DNA from: an uncultured Fodinibius sp. | Lineage (GTDB): Bacteria; Bacteroidota; Rhodothermia; Balneolales; Balneolaceae | Reading direction: 5' to 3' | Assembly: GCA_913056235.1 (NCBI GenBank) | Contig: CAJXMW010000002.1 | Coordinates: 1-64,000, forward strand | DNA length: 64,000 nucleotides | In this document: positions 1 to 8,722 of the stretch, piece after piece | Layout of the letters: each line of letters starts with the position of its first letter | How positions within the stretch are numbered: position 1 is the first letter of the stretch | Made by a program: the position numbers and the translations under genes | The notes under the pieces: generated by a model | Databases searched by the model: none | The model's input: the letters and a program-made list of their open reading frames with translations, nothing else | Told to the model about the DNA's origin: nothing

Positions 1-34
1 CAGCCGAGCCGTACTAATAAGGCTACCGGCTTCC
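1..34 (+). rRNA. rrl: 23S rRNA, 3' end only
   Basis: The first bases read like the conserved 3' terminus of bacterial 23S rRNA, with the segment CAGCCGAGCCGTACTAATAA typical of the last helix. Only this tail is inside the window and the exact 3' end is approximate. The 5S gene follows about 115 bases later, with no tRNA in the spacer. The order fits an ordinary rRNA operon read on the plus strand. Confidence 0.85.
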
Positions 35-77
35 GCTTATATGGCTTGCACGACCAGTCGGTCGGCTCCATATAAGC
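35..77 (+). other. Hairpin in the 23S-5S spacer (probable rRNA processing stem)
   Basis: GCTTATATGG (35-44) is perfectly complementary to CCATATAAGC (68-77), and the loop holds a smaller GACC/GGTC pairing. It begins where the 23S sequence stops. It is therefore probably a processing or stabilising structure of the precursor rRNA. That role is inferred from position; the pairing itself is seen directly. Confidence 0.5.
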
Positions 78-149
78 AGCAACGAGCAAGACAGCGTAAC
101 CGACGACAACCATCAGCTATCACTAGATCAAAGACACTATTGACATTTT

Positions 150-264
150 GAGCAGGCGGGTCATGCGCCGGGGCCCCACCCGTTCCCATCCCGAACACGG
201 CCGTTAAGCCCGGCAGCGCCGATGGTACTGCCCGCAGGGCGGAAGCGTAGGTCCCCGACTGCTC
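150..264 (+). rRNA. rrf: 5S rRNA
   Basis: A 115-base segment whose ends pair (GAGCAG at 150-155 with CTGCTC at 259-264) and which carries the conserved 5S core CCCATCCCGAACACGG. Length, terminal helix and core all match bacterial 5S rRNA. It lies behind the 23S tail and ahead of a strong terminator, so it is the last gene of the rRNA operon. End points are set by the terminal helix and could be off by a few bases. Confidence 0.93.
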
Positions 265-277
265 GCTTATTTGATTG

Positions 278-313
278 AAGAGGTGATTCCAAACAGGGAT
301 CACCTCTTTTTTT
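278..313 (+). terminator. Rho-independent terminator of the rRNA operon
   Basis: A 13-base stem (AAGAGGTGATTCC at 278-290 with GGGATCACCTCTT at 296-308, one G-T pair) with a five-base loop is followed by an uninterrupted run of T. It sits 14 bases after the 5S gene. Confidence 0.9.
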
Positions 314-455
314 ATGCACTCATGTGCGTAAAAAGATGTTCTACGTTTTTACCAAGGGATATAATTCGGTATATTAAAGCTGTTTAAAATGTGCTTTTCT
401 AAGGATTTAAAGCTTTGTTAGAAAGCTATATTATCTCTAATCTGATTTAACGGAT

Positions 456-1973
456 ATGGATTTTTCTGAATTTATAAATCGCTACAAAAATAAGCTTCAC
501 GAGCTATTCAATGTCGAAGATGACATTGATGAAATTAGCGTGAATCGTGGTTTGCCCGATGAAATCTTTAAAGAGGTTATGAGTTGCAAGCCGCTTAGCG
601 TTTTTATCCCTGAGGAATACGGGGGACGTGGAGCTGAAACGCATGAAGCATTGGCCATGCTAGAGGCAAGCTCGTACGAGTCGCTTCCACTCTCTTTGAT
701 GATGGGAATTAATGGGGCACTCTTCCTGCAACCGGTGGTTAATTACGGTTCGGAAGAAGTTAAACAACCCATTTTTGACCGCTTCTTACATGATAATAAC
801 ATGGGCGGGCTTATGATTACCGAACCGGATTTTGGTTCTGATGCCCTTCATATGGAAACTTCTTTCAGAAAAGTAAAAAGTAATGAAGGGACAGCTTATC
901 AAGTGTCGGGTACTAAACATTGGGCAGGCCTTACTGGGGCCGCTGATTTTTGGTTGATTACGGCTCGCAAGGCAAATGGAGGAGGGAATCTCGGACGCGA
1001 TATTGGGTTCTTTATCCACGACAGCCGCAGAGGTGGTATTGAAGTGGAGGAATATTACAAAAACCTGGGGCTCTACATGTTGCCTTATGGTCGCAATAAA
1101 ATTGATATTACCGTTCCTGAAGAATATAAGCTACAGCCCAAAACGATCGGAATTAAGATGATGACGGATATACTTCACCGAAGCCGATTACAATTTCCTG
1201 GTATGGGTATTGGTTTTTTGAAACGTATGATGGTGGAAGGTATTAATCACTGCAAGGAAAGATATGTGGGCGGACAAAGCCTGTTCAACTATGATCAGGT
1301 TAAAAAGCGTTTGAATAGACTGCAATCCTCGTTTACGATTTGTTCTGCGATGTGTGCGTTTACCAGCACCAATGTTCCTATTGGTAAGGATGCCTCAGAT
1401 ATGAGTATAGCAGCGAATACGATAAAGACGTATACCACTGATTTGATGCAACAGGCAGCACAATCGTTGTTGCAGCTAACTGGAGCTAAAGGATATCGGT
1501 TGGATCACATTGCAGGACGGGCTCTTGTGGATAGCCGACCGTTCCAAATTTTTGAAGGTTCCAACGATATTCTCTATCAACAGATTTCAGAAGCGGTGCT
1601 TAAAAATATGCGAAAGCTGAAGCTAAAAAATCTGCATACCTTCCTCAGTGATTTTCGACTGACAAAACGGGCAGCCGATTATTTTAGCGACCTTTTGGAT
1701 TTCAAGATCAGTAACTCATTAGCGCAGGATCGAATGGTCGAACTGGGCAGAATTCTGAGCCGCGTTATTTCTCTTGAATTCACACTTCGATTAAGCGACA
1801 AAGGGTTCAATCAAAAGCTGATTGATAATGCCATAAAGACGCTTCGGACGGATGTGAGACGTATGGTTTCGACTTTCGTTAATGACAAACAACGAGATGT
1901 TGTTGAAGATTATGAAGAGTCAAGTTCGTGGTTAGAATCTATTCTCCCGCAAACACAAACCGTGCATACCTAA
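456..1973 (+). CDS. Acyl-CoA dehydrogenase family protein
   Basis: 505 aa FAD-dependent oxidase of acyl-CoA thioesters. The middle domain shows the family pattern TEPDFGSDALHMET near residue 120 and GTKHWAG near 152. The C-terminal helical domain ends its core with IFEGSNDILY, whose Glu (about 366) is in the place of the catalytic base of short/medium-chain dehydrogenases. About 120 residues follow that motif, making it longer than the usual 380-390 aa. The substrate cannot be told. It is followed after 30 bases by the sirtuin gene on the same strand, possibly co-transcribed. The role is probably beta-oxidation or branched-chain acyl-CoA oxidation, in keeping with the rest of the window. Confidence 0.88.
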   Translation: MDFSEFINRYKNKLHELFNVEDDIDEISVNRGLPDEIFKEVMSCKPLSVFIPEEYGGRGAETHEALAMLEASSYESLPLSLMMGINGALFLQPVVNYGSEEVKQPIFDRFLHDNNMGGLMITEPDFGSDALHMETSFRKVKSNEGTAYQVSGTKHWAGLTGAADFWLITARKANGGGNLGRDIGFFIHDSRRGGIEVEEYYKNLGLYMLPYGRNKIDITVPEEYKLQPKTIGIKMMTDILHRSRLQFPGMGIGFLKRMMVEGINHCKERYVGGQSLFNYDQVKKRLNRLQSSFTICSAMCAFTSTNVPIGKDASDMSIAANTIKTYTTDLMQQAAQSLLQLTGAKGYRLDHIAGRALVDSRPFQIFEGSNDILYQQISEAVLKNMRKLKLKNLHTFLSDFRLTKRAADYFSDLLDFKISNSLAQDRMVELGRILSRVISLEFTLRLSDKGFNQKLIDNAIKTLRTDVRRMVSTFVNDKQRDVVEDYEESSSWLESILPQTQTVHT

Positions 1974-2003
1974 CAATAGTTGCCAAGCAGAACGGTCAAG
2001 ATC

Positions 2004-2690
2004 ATGAAAAAAATTGTTGTTTTGACCGGCGCCGGCATGAGTGCCGATAGTGGACTTAAGACCTTCCGTGATTCTGACGGTTTATGGGAGGGGCATGATG
2101 TTACTGAAGTGGCTACACCCCGCGCCTGGGAACGAGATAAAGAGCTTGTTCTCGAATTTTATAATGAACGCCGCCAGCAGGCACATACTGTAGATCCCAA
2201 TGAGGGACATAAAGCGCTGGCTCGTCTTGAGCAACAATATGACGTGACGATTATCACCCAGAATGTTGACTCTTTGCACGAACGAGCGGGCTCAACTGAT
2301 GTACTTCATCTGCACGGGCAGTTATCCAAAGTGCGTAGCGAAGATGATCCCTCGTTGATTTATGATATTGGGGGAGATACGATTGAGCTTGGTGATACGG
2401 CAGAAGATGGAGCCCAACTCAGGCCACATGTCGTCTGGTTTGGAGAACCGGTACCCAATATGAAAAAAGCTGCTGATATTGTTCCTGAAGCTGATATTTT
2501 GATTGTTATAGGCACATCACTGGTAGTATATCCGGCTGCTGGTTTAGTTGATTTGGCGACTGCTGGCATCTCCAAATATATTATCGATCCCTCGACACCC
2601 GAGCTTCGAAGCTTTTCGGGTTGGGAACACATTGAGCAGCGAGCAGCAAAAGGTACACCAGAGTTAGTTGATAATTTACTACAGAATTAG
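2004..2690 (+). CDS. cobB: Sir2-family NAD-dependent protein deacylase lacking zinc cysteines
   Basis: 228 aa sirtuin that removes acyl groups from protein lysines using NAD. Visible motifs are GAGMSADSG (residues 8-16), TQNVD, HLHG with catalytic His104, and GTSLVVYP. Tyr53-x-x-Arg56 (YNER) matches the pair that recognises negatively charged acyl groups in SIRT5/CobB class III enzymes, so desuccinylase or deglutarylase activity is inferred. The region after HLHG that normally carries four zinc-binding Cys has none. ATG at 2004 is chosen because MKKIVVLTGAGMS begins the Rossmann fold directly; an upstream TTG at 1980 would add eight unrelated residues. It lies close behind an acyl-CoA dehydrogenase, which suits acyl-lysine regulation, though this is only context. 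Confidence 0.9.
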   Translation: MKKIVVLTGAGMSADSGLKTFRDSDGLWEGHDVTEVATPRAWERDKELVLEFYNERRQQAHTVDPNEGHKALARLEQQYDVTIITQNVDSLHERAGSTDVLHLHGQLSKVRSEDDPSLIYDIGGDTIELGDTAEDGAQLRPHVVWFGEPVPNMKKAADIVPEADILIVIGTSLVVYPAAGLVDLATAGISKYIIDPSTPELRSFSGWEHIEQRAAKGTPELVDNLLQN

Positions 2691-2720
2691 AAGTCTGAAT
2701 TTCCGATTACAGTAAAATAT

Positions 2721-3677
2721 ATGTCTGATTACAAAGCAAGCGAAGAAGAAAAAGAAGTTTTAGAAAAGTATTTATTGCAATTTCTAAATCTTGAAAAACG
2801 ATTTCCGTTGTTGCCAGGTATCGAAAATCAGGAAGCAATGGCCGGTTTGATGGGGCTTGAGCCCGAAGAGTTACAGAAACTCCGTGATCGTTTTGCCTCT
2901 AATGCCAAAGAAGCGGCTATTGAACTTCTGGAGGATCCCGACGTTGCTGATTGGATTGAAGAATTACCTTTTGAACCCGGTGATACCATTGTGGCACTTG
3001 GTGACTCCATCACGGATGATCTGCAAGGGTGGTTCAATATTTTCCAGCATGTGCTCGAGATCGGGCTGGAAGATGGCGACTTTACGTTCGTTAATAGCGG
3101 AGTATCCTACAATACCTCAACCGATGCGCTCAAGAGATTAAACAGAGATGTGCTGGATCATGATCCCGACTGGGTGATCGTGGCACTGGGAACATTTGAT
3201 GCACAGCGCTTGCACGTGGCACCCAATCGCACACTGGTGTCGCTGGCCGATTACTGGGAGAATCTCAATACCATTGAAGAGGCGGTTGGTGAAGTAACAG
3301 ATAATCCCCTTATTTGGATGACACCACCTCCAGTGATTACCGAAATGCAACAGCAAATTCGCCTGTTCCATTTTGATCTTTTTGAAGAAGACCTCAGTCA
3401 GTACAGAGAAATACTCACCGGAAAAAAGGGATATATTGTCGATCCCCTTGGAGAAAGAATGATGGATCAGGATGACAGCGTGGAGGACCAAGAAGAGGGA
3501 CCCCCGGGTCCGGCTGCATGGAATTATCTCAGTGATGGACTGCATCCTTCACTTTCAGGACATACGAATACAGTTAAAGAGCTGATCCGATTCCTCGCTC
3601 TGGCCAAAGAGCCTGAAGAAGGAGCTAGCTTTGAAACACCTGATGATTATGAAGGCTTTGAGGACGAGGAAGACTAA
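2721..3677 (+). CDS. SGNH/GDSL-family hydrolase, cytoplasmic, acidic
   Basis: 318 aa. The esterase domain begins near residue 87 with VALGDSIT, giving nucleophile Ser96. Block V is DGLHPSLSGH, with Asp272 and His275 completing the triad. The Asn/Gly blocks are less clear; VNSGVSYN and VALGTFD are the likely blocks II and III. There is no signal peptide, so it acts inside the cell. An N-terminal helical stretch of about 85 residues and an Asp/Glu-rich tail flank the domain. The substrate is unknown: esterase, lipase or acetyl-xylan/rhamnogalacturonan esterase activities are all found in this fold. Its 3' end overlaps the convergent gene at 3674 by four bases. Confidence 0.8.
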   Translation: MSDYKASEEEKEVLEKYLLQFLNLEKRFPLLPGIENQEAMAGLMGLEPEELQKLRDRFASNAKEAAIELLEDPDVADWIEELPFEPGDTIVALGDSITDDLQGWFNIFQHVLEIGLEDGDFTFVNSGVSYNTSTDALKRLNRDVLDHDPDWVIVALGTFDAQRLHVAPNRTLVSLADYWENLNTIEEAVGEVTDNPLIWMTPPPVITEMQQQIRLFHFDLFEEDLSQYREILTGKKGYIVDPLGERMMDQDDSVEDQEEGPPGPAAWNYLSDGLHPSLSGHTNTVKELIRFLALAKEPEEGASFETPDDYEGFEDEED

Positions 3678-4348
3678 AAGTTAACTTTCAGATTAACCAC
3701 ATTAACTGAGGCGTTGTAGTTGATCTTAAGAGTGGAGTGGGTGAGCTGTTTTTGTGTAATCAGCTCGGGACTAATCATTCCCACTTTAACAGATTGCGTC
3801 GAATTGCTGTAGGTTAACAGGCCACTTACACTATTGAGGCCACCAGAAGTAACCGACTCGGAGGGGGAAGGGCCTTCTGCTAGTATAAAGGCATCAATTA
3901 ATCCAAAGCCAAACCCAGCCCAGGCACCAATACCCGATCCATACTGCAGCGCATCTACGACAGGCTCTTGGATGATCAGGGAAACCGAGGATGCAATGAG
4001 GGCACCACCGGCAGCTCCATAAAACGTATCAAGTAGTACCAGTATTGAGGTGTTGGTGCCGTCATTGAAAGTCCCGGAAATGTAAAACTGCTGACCTTTT
4101 TGGGTCTGGGTTACATCATAGACGCCCAGTCCAATACCGTAGAGTGTACCGGCACCCAAGCCAACCCTGAGTGGCTCAAATTCGTCGCTGTTCTGAAGTG
4201 CCATTGTAGCACCGCCGAGCACAACGCCATTCATTGCGCCGTTTAGGGTATTTCCTGCTAGTAATTCAACCGATTGGCCACTTGCAGAACTGTTGTATAT
4301 GCTACCTGTGAATAATATGAGGAGAAAGAGTAGTAGATATTTTTTCAC
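3674..4348 (-). CDS. Secreted/outer-envelope hypothetical protein, glycine-rich
   Basis: 224 aa with a clear Sec signal peptide (MKKYLLLFLLILFTG..., cleavage near SASGQ). The body has repeated small-residue hydrophobic stretches (GVVLGGATMAL, GLGAGTLYGIGLG, GSGIGAWAGFGFG) such as occur in membrane-embedded or glycine-zipper proteins. The C-terminus alternates polar and hydrophobic residues (VKVGMIS..., INYNASVNVVNLKVNF), which would suit a terminal beta strand. I do not recognise a family. It is transcribed towards the SGNH gene and overlaps its end. A beta-barrel or lipid-interacting envelope protein is a guess. Confidence 0.65.
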   Translation of the reverse strand: MKKYLLLFLLILFTGSIYNSSASGQSVELLAGNTLNGAMNGVVLGGATMALQNSDEFEPLRVGLGAGTLYGIGLGVYDVTQTQKGQQFYISGTFNDGTNTSILVLLDTFYGAAGGALIASSVSLIIQEPVVDALQYGSGIGAWAGFGFGLIDAFILAEGPSPSESVTSGGLNSVSGLLTYSNSTQSVKVGMISPELITQKQLTHSTLKINYNASVNVVNLKVNF

Positions 4349-4416
4349 GACTCTCGGTCTGTATTAATATTATGGCGTAATGTAGAAAATATCGGCTAAG
4401 AATCCCACCGGCTGTC

Positions 4417-5112
4417 TTATTCTGGATCTTCAAGTGCTACCGGTAATATCTTTCCATTGTAGAGTTTTGATGCATTGAGGGCAAAATCAGTTATATAAGC
4501 CCCCATCTCTTCGGCCTGTACCGGTGCTTCAATACCGGGAAAAGCTTCTTCCAGCATGTCGGTTTGAACAGCTCCCAGGCACAAAGCATTGGCAGCAATA
4601 TTACGATCACCAAGCTCAGCAGCCAGGCACTCGGTTAAAATGCTTAATGCTCCTTTGGATACGCTGTAGGCAGTAAGACCTGGAAATTTAGCGCTGCCCT
4701 GAAAACCGCCCATACTACTAATATTGACGATATGGGTCCCGTTGGTAAAACAAGGAAGCAACTGTTTGGTGATATGGACAGCACTAATCAGATTGCTTTC
4801 AATCTGTGAGCGCCAGTCGTCAAGGCTAAGCTCAGAAAATGGTTTGTTGATCAGAGCACCGGCATTGTTGATGAGGATATCAACCTGACCGAATTGATTT
4901 TTAATCTGTTCTACGAGGGCGGTAACGTCGCCTTCATTAGTAAGATCCGTTGGGATAGCGGTAATATGATCCGGATCATTATCCGCCAGCTCATTGAGTG
5001 GATCAACCGATCGCGCTACGGCAACGGCCTGATGATTTTGAGCGGCTAGGTGAGTGCAAATTTTAGCTCCGATTCCACGGCTTGCACCGGTAACAACTGC
5101 TATTTTTGGCAT
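4417..5112 (-). CDS. Short-chain dehydrogenase/reductase (SDR)
   Basis: 231 aa classical SDR. The NAD(P)-binding motif is GASRGIG (9-15), the structural motif NNAG (82-85), and the catalytic pair Tyr149-x3-Lys153 lies in YSVSK. Ser near 132-133 completes the triad. A basic residue in the TGASRG turn is compatible with NADPH use. The substrate is not evident. It stands alone, divergent from the HisC-type aminotransferase, with 172 bases of spacer. Confidence 0.85.
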   Translation of the reverse strand: MPKIAVVTGASRGIGAKICTHLAAQNHQAVAVARSVDPLNELADNDPDHITAIPTDLTNEGDVTALVEQIKNQFGQVDILINNAGALINKPFSELSLDDWRSQIESNLISAVHITKQLLPCFTNGTHIVNISSMGGFQGSAKFPGLTAYSVSKGALSILTECLAAELGDRNIAANALCLGAVQTDMLEEAFPGIEAPVQAEEMGAYITDFALNASKLYNGKILPVALEDPE

Positions 5113-5284
5113 AATCTTGTCTAATTTTTTGATGAATGTACAAAGCGAAGTTGGTCCTCACAACGTGCAATTAACGTAAAAAGTTTTAACGGCTCTGCAT
5201 TGTTAAAGTGACCTAATTTGGGCATATTTATAGCGTTCAAAACAGTACAAAACGTGAATATTCATAATAAATTCGGGAGGATTT

Positions 5285-6406
5285 ATGCCTGCTAATGGCA
5301 ATCGTTTATTGGTTCCTTATAATATTCGAGATTTGTCGCCCTATGTGGCGGGTAAGACGATTGCAGAGGTGAAAAAGGAATACCAGCCGCCTGAGGTTTC
5401 GAAGCTGGCATCCAACGAAAATAGGTTGGGGTGTAGCCCCGATGTTGAGCCGCAAGTTATTAAAGCTATGCAAGAGATCCAGGATTATCCGGATCCCGCT
5501 TCGCTACAGCTGCGCGATGTACTTGCAGATATTAATAATGTGGAGCGAGAAAATATATTAGTCGCTGCTGGATCTGAGAGTATTATCTCCATTCTATGTC
5601 GCACATTTTTTCTAAATCACGAAGAAGCCATTACTGCCGACGCAACGTTCGTCGGTTTTTTTGTTCAGGCTAACATCCGCGGCATTTCCATCAATAAAAT
5701 TCCAGTGACCGATGACTACCGCTATGATCTGGATGCGATGGCTGATGCAATTACTGAGCGGACCAAGATGATCTACATTGCCAATCCCAATAATCCAACG
5801 GGCACATATGTAACCGCTTCCGAATTCGAGCGGTTTATGCGTCGAGTCCCGGATGATGTGCTGGTGATTATGGATGAAGCTTACTTCGAGTATGCCCGTG
5901 AGGTTTCCGACTATCCCCATTCGTTGGATTATGATTACGACAACATCATCACCTTGCGCACTTTTTCCAAGGCATATGGATTGGCCGGGTTTCGAATTGG
6001 CTATTCCATTGCCTCAAAGCGTATTATTAGTGAGATGATGAAGACGAAACTCACCTTCGAACCTACAACTCCAGCTCAGGCTGCGGCACTGGCGGCCCTC
6101 GGCGATCAGAAATTTCTAAAAAAAACAGTGGATACGGTTGAGGAGGGCAAAAAGCGATTGTACCAGTTTTTTGAGAAGCATGATGTCTCGTATGTCCCGT
6201 CCATTTCGAATTCGGTGATGATGATTCTGCCAGATGAACAGCAGGCGATCGATTTTACCCAAGCCATGCTCGAAGAAGGGGTTATACTACGGCGTATTAA
6301 CGCTTTTGGTCTGCCGAACTGCGTGCGCATCACCATTGGCAGGGAAAAAGAAATGAAACACTTTGAGCGCAGCTTTGAGAAGGTTGTGAAGACACAAGAA
6401 TATTAA
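5285..6406 (+). CDS. hisC: Histidinol-phosphate/aromatic aminotransferase (class I/II PLP enzyme)
   Basis: 373 aa fold-type I PLP aminotransferase. It shows ASNENRLGCSP near the N-terminus, ANPNNPTGTYV for the PLP ring region, DEAYFEY, and TFSKAYGLAGFRIGY with Schiff-base Lys229. These are the hallmarks of HisC, which moves an amino group between histidinol phosphate and 2-oxoglutarate. HisC paralogues often act on aromatic amino acids. No other his gene is nearby and the window carries tyrosine and phenylacetate degradation, so an aromatic aminotransferase role is a fair alternative. A strong ribosome site (GGGAGG) precedes the ATG by five bases. The E1 gene follows after 24 bases. Confidence 0.85.
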   Translation: MPANGNRLLVPYNIRDLSPYVAGKTIAEVKKEYQPPEVSKLASNENRLGCSPDVEPQVIKAMQEIQDYPDPASLQLRDVLADINNVERENILVAAGSESIISILCRTFFLNHEEAITADATFVGFFVQANIRGISINKIPVTDDYRYDLDAMADAITERTKMIYIANPNNPTGTYVTASEFERFMRRVPDDVLVIMDEAYFEYAREVSDYPHSLDYDYDNIITLRTFSKAYGLAGFRIGYSIASKRIISEMMKTKLTFEPTTPAQAAALAALGDQKFLKKTVDTVEEGKKRLYQFFEKHDVSYVPSISNSVMMILPDEQQAIDFTQAMLEEGVILRRINAFGLPNCVRITIGREKEMKHFERSFEKVVKTQEY

Positions 6407-6430
6407 GCCATAAAATTGTAGCTACCATTT

Positions 6431-8533
6431 ATGCCGACGAAGAAAAAGACGCAACAGGATATACCCGAATCAGTAGCATCTGTTGATTGGCACCGGCTGG
6501 CAGAGCTTATGCTCACTTCACGCGCCATGGATGACAAGGAAGAAAATGAGTTGGTACCGAATAAGGATGTGTTGTATCAATTTTCTGCCCGGGGACATGA
6601 ACTGGGACAGATTCTGCTGGGATCACAGCTCAACCATCAGCACGATGCCGCTAGTGCGTATTATCGCTCTCGTCCCCTGATGCTCTCACTGGGATTGACC
6701 CTGGAAGATGCCATGGCGGCTCCAATGGCCAAGTCGGGGGGGTATAGCGATGGCCGTGATATTGGTGTTGTATGCAACAAACCGGGACTCAACGGGCCCA
6801 CGGTATTGCCGATGGCTGGCGATGTGGGATCGCAATACACTCCCGCTGTTGGTTGGGCGCAAGGTCTACAGTATCACTTGGAGACGTTGGAAGAAGATGA
6901 ATACGAAGGTGCTATCTCAGTGGTGCTGGGGGGCGAAGGCTCAGTCGCTACCAACGGGTTCTGGTCGGCCTTGACCATTGCCACCACACAGGATCTGCCA
7001 ATACTGTTTTATATCGAAGACAACGGCTATGGTATTTCAGTCCCGGGTGACTATCAGACACCGGGCGGCAATATTGCCAAGAATCTTTATTCATTTAAGA
7101 ATATCCGCATTTTTGACGGCGACGGCACGGATCCAGTTGAAGCAGCGGACCTGATCAGCCAGTCGGTTGATTATGTACGTGGTCGCAAGGGGCCAGCGCT
7201 TATCCATTTAACGATGCCGCGGCTAAACGGTCACTCCTACCAGGATAACCAATCCTATAAATCTGATGAGCTCATCAAAGAAGAGCAGCAAAACGATCCA
7301 CTGGATTCGGTGAAGTCATTTCTGGTACCGGAGACCATTTCTGATGATGAGTGGAGCAGTCTGGAAAACAAAGCCGAAAAGGATATCGAGGAAGCCAGCC
7401 AGGCAGCTTTGTCTCGTCCCGAACCGGATACTAATCAAACGAAACGATATGCTTTTGCCGAAAACAATAAAGACGGTAGCCTGGATACCCAATTGATCGG
7501 TGGATTGGCGCCATCGGATCATACTTTCCCGAAAAGTTCTACGAAACCAGATCCTGGCAAACAGCGCATCAATATTGTAGAAGCCGTCCGCAAGACACTC
7601 GATTACGAGCTCGAGACCAATCCCAAAGTGATGGTCTTTGGCGAAGATGTGGCGGCCAAAGGTGGTGTACATGCGGTAACGATGGGATTACAAACTAGTC
7701 ACGGCGAATCTCGTGTTTTTGATACCAGCCTATCAGAAGAGGGTATCATTGGCCGGGCCGTCGGTTTGGCCTATTCAGGATTAAAGCCGGTGGCGGAAAT
7801 CCAGTTTCGAAAGTATGCCGATCCTGCAACCGAGCAACTTAATAATTGCGGGACCATTCGCTGGCGGACGGCTAACAAATTTGCCGCTCCCATCGTGGTG
7901 CGGATGCCCGGTGGTTTTGCCAAGTGCGGTGATCCGTGGCACAGCCTCAGCAATGAAGTGTTTTTTGCGCACGCTGTGGGCTGGCAAATTGTGATGCCCA
8001 GCAATGCCCAGGATGCGGTGGGGCTGCTGCGGTCAGCTATGCGCAGCAATAATCCCACTATCTTTTTTGAACACCGGAATCTGTTGGATGCGAAATATGC
8101 GCGACGTCCATATCCTGGTGATCAATATGTGGTGCCTTTTGGCAAAGCGAACAAGCTTCAGGAAGGGAATGATTTAACGATCGTGACCTGGGGTGCCATG
8201 TGTGAGCAGGCCGAAATGGCTATTGATCAGATGGATGTTTCAGCCGATATCCTGGACCTGCGCTCGATTATGCCGTGGGATAAGGAAGCGGTATTGGAGT
8301 CGGTACAGAAGACCAACCGCTGCCTGATCGTCCATGAAGATACCCAGACCGCCGGTTTTGGTGCCGAGATTTCTTCTATCTTGTCACAAGAGGCATTCAA
8401 ATATCTGGATGCCCCGATTGAACGATTGACAATGCCGGATATTCCTGTTCCATACAATGTGGGGCTGATGGATTCGGTACTGCCCAATGCCAAAAAAATC
8501 AATGAAAAAATAAAAGAGCTTGTTGCATTTTAA
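6431..8533 (+). CDS. Branched-chain 2-oxoacid dehydrogenase E1, fused alpha and beta subunits
   Basis: 700 aa thiamine-diphosphate enzyme that decarboxylates 2-oxoacids and passes the acyl group to lipoyl-E2. The N-terminal half (about 1-340) is E1 alpha, with the ThDP-binding stretch GGEGSVATNGFW...EDNGYGIS. A variable linker (about 290-375) leads to E1 beta, starting INIVEAVRKTLDYEL and containing VFGEDVAAKGGVHAVT and HEDTQTAGFGAEI. The fused form is common in Bacteroidota-like genomes and usually called 2-oxoisovalerate dehydrogenase. No E2 or E3 gene is in the window. Its place 24 bases behind an aminotransferase suggests amino-acid catabolism (transamination, then oxidative decarboxylation), which is inference. 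Confidence 0.9.
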   Translation: MPTKKKTQQDIPESVASVDWHRLAELMLTSRAMDDKEENELVPNKDVLYQFSARGHELGQILLGSQLNHQHDAASAYYRSRPLMLSLGLTLEDAMAAPMAKSGGYSDGRDIGVVCNKPGLNGPTVLPMAGDVGSQYTPAVGWAQGLQYHLETLEEDEYEGAISVVLGGEGSVATNGFWSALTIATTQDLPILFYIEDNGYGISVPGDYQTPGGNIAKNLYSFKNIRIFDGDGTDPVEAADLISQSVDYVRGRKGPALIHLTMPRLNGHSYQDNQSYKSDELIKEEQQNDPLDSVKSFLVPETISDDEWSSLENKAEKDIEEASQAALSRPEPDTNQTKRYAFAENNKDGSLDTQLIGGLAPSDHTFPKSSTKPDPGKQRINIVEAVRKTLDYELETNPKVMVFGEDVAAKGGVHAVTMGLQTSHGESRVFDTSLSEEGIIGRAVGLAYSGLKPVAEIQFRKYADPATEQLNNCGTIRWRTANKFAAPIVVRMPGGFAKCGDPWHSLSNEVFFAHAVGWQIVMPSNAQDAVGLLRSAMRSNNPTIFFEHRNLLDAKYARRPYPGDQYVVPFGKANKLQEGNDLTIVTWGAMCEQAEMAIDQMDVSADILDLRSIMPWDKEAVLESVQKTNRCLIVHEDTQTAGFGAEISSILSQEAFKYLDAPIERLTMPDIPVPYNVGLMDSVLPNAKKINEKIKELVAF

Positions 8534-8722
8534 ATGCTTTGTGGGTGGGATGTGCCGACTGAAAGATAAATATTTAGGCCTTATGAGCGATCTGTACCTC
8601 TCTTAAAATAAATCGGGGTATTTTTTCATCTTCTCATAAAAAACTTACATAATAGGTATAAAATCTGCACAAAATGGGAATTTGCTGTCGTAATTTTAGT
8701 TGTAGCTGAATTTGGGTTCTAA

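Noticed and set aside
150-264. 88-codon minus-strand frame across the 5S gene
   Set aside because: It lies wholly over rRNA sequence and the spacer.
3138-3545. 135-codon minus-strand frame inside the SGNH hydrolase gene
   Set aside because: Shadow frame rich in His/Ile/Cys, with no motif; the plus-strand gene has a clear catalytic triad.
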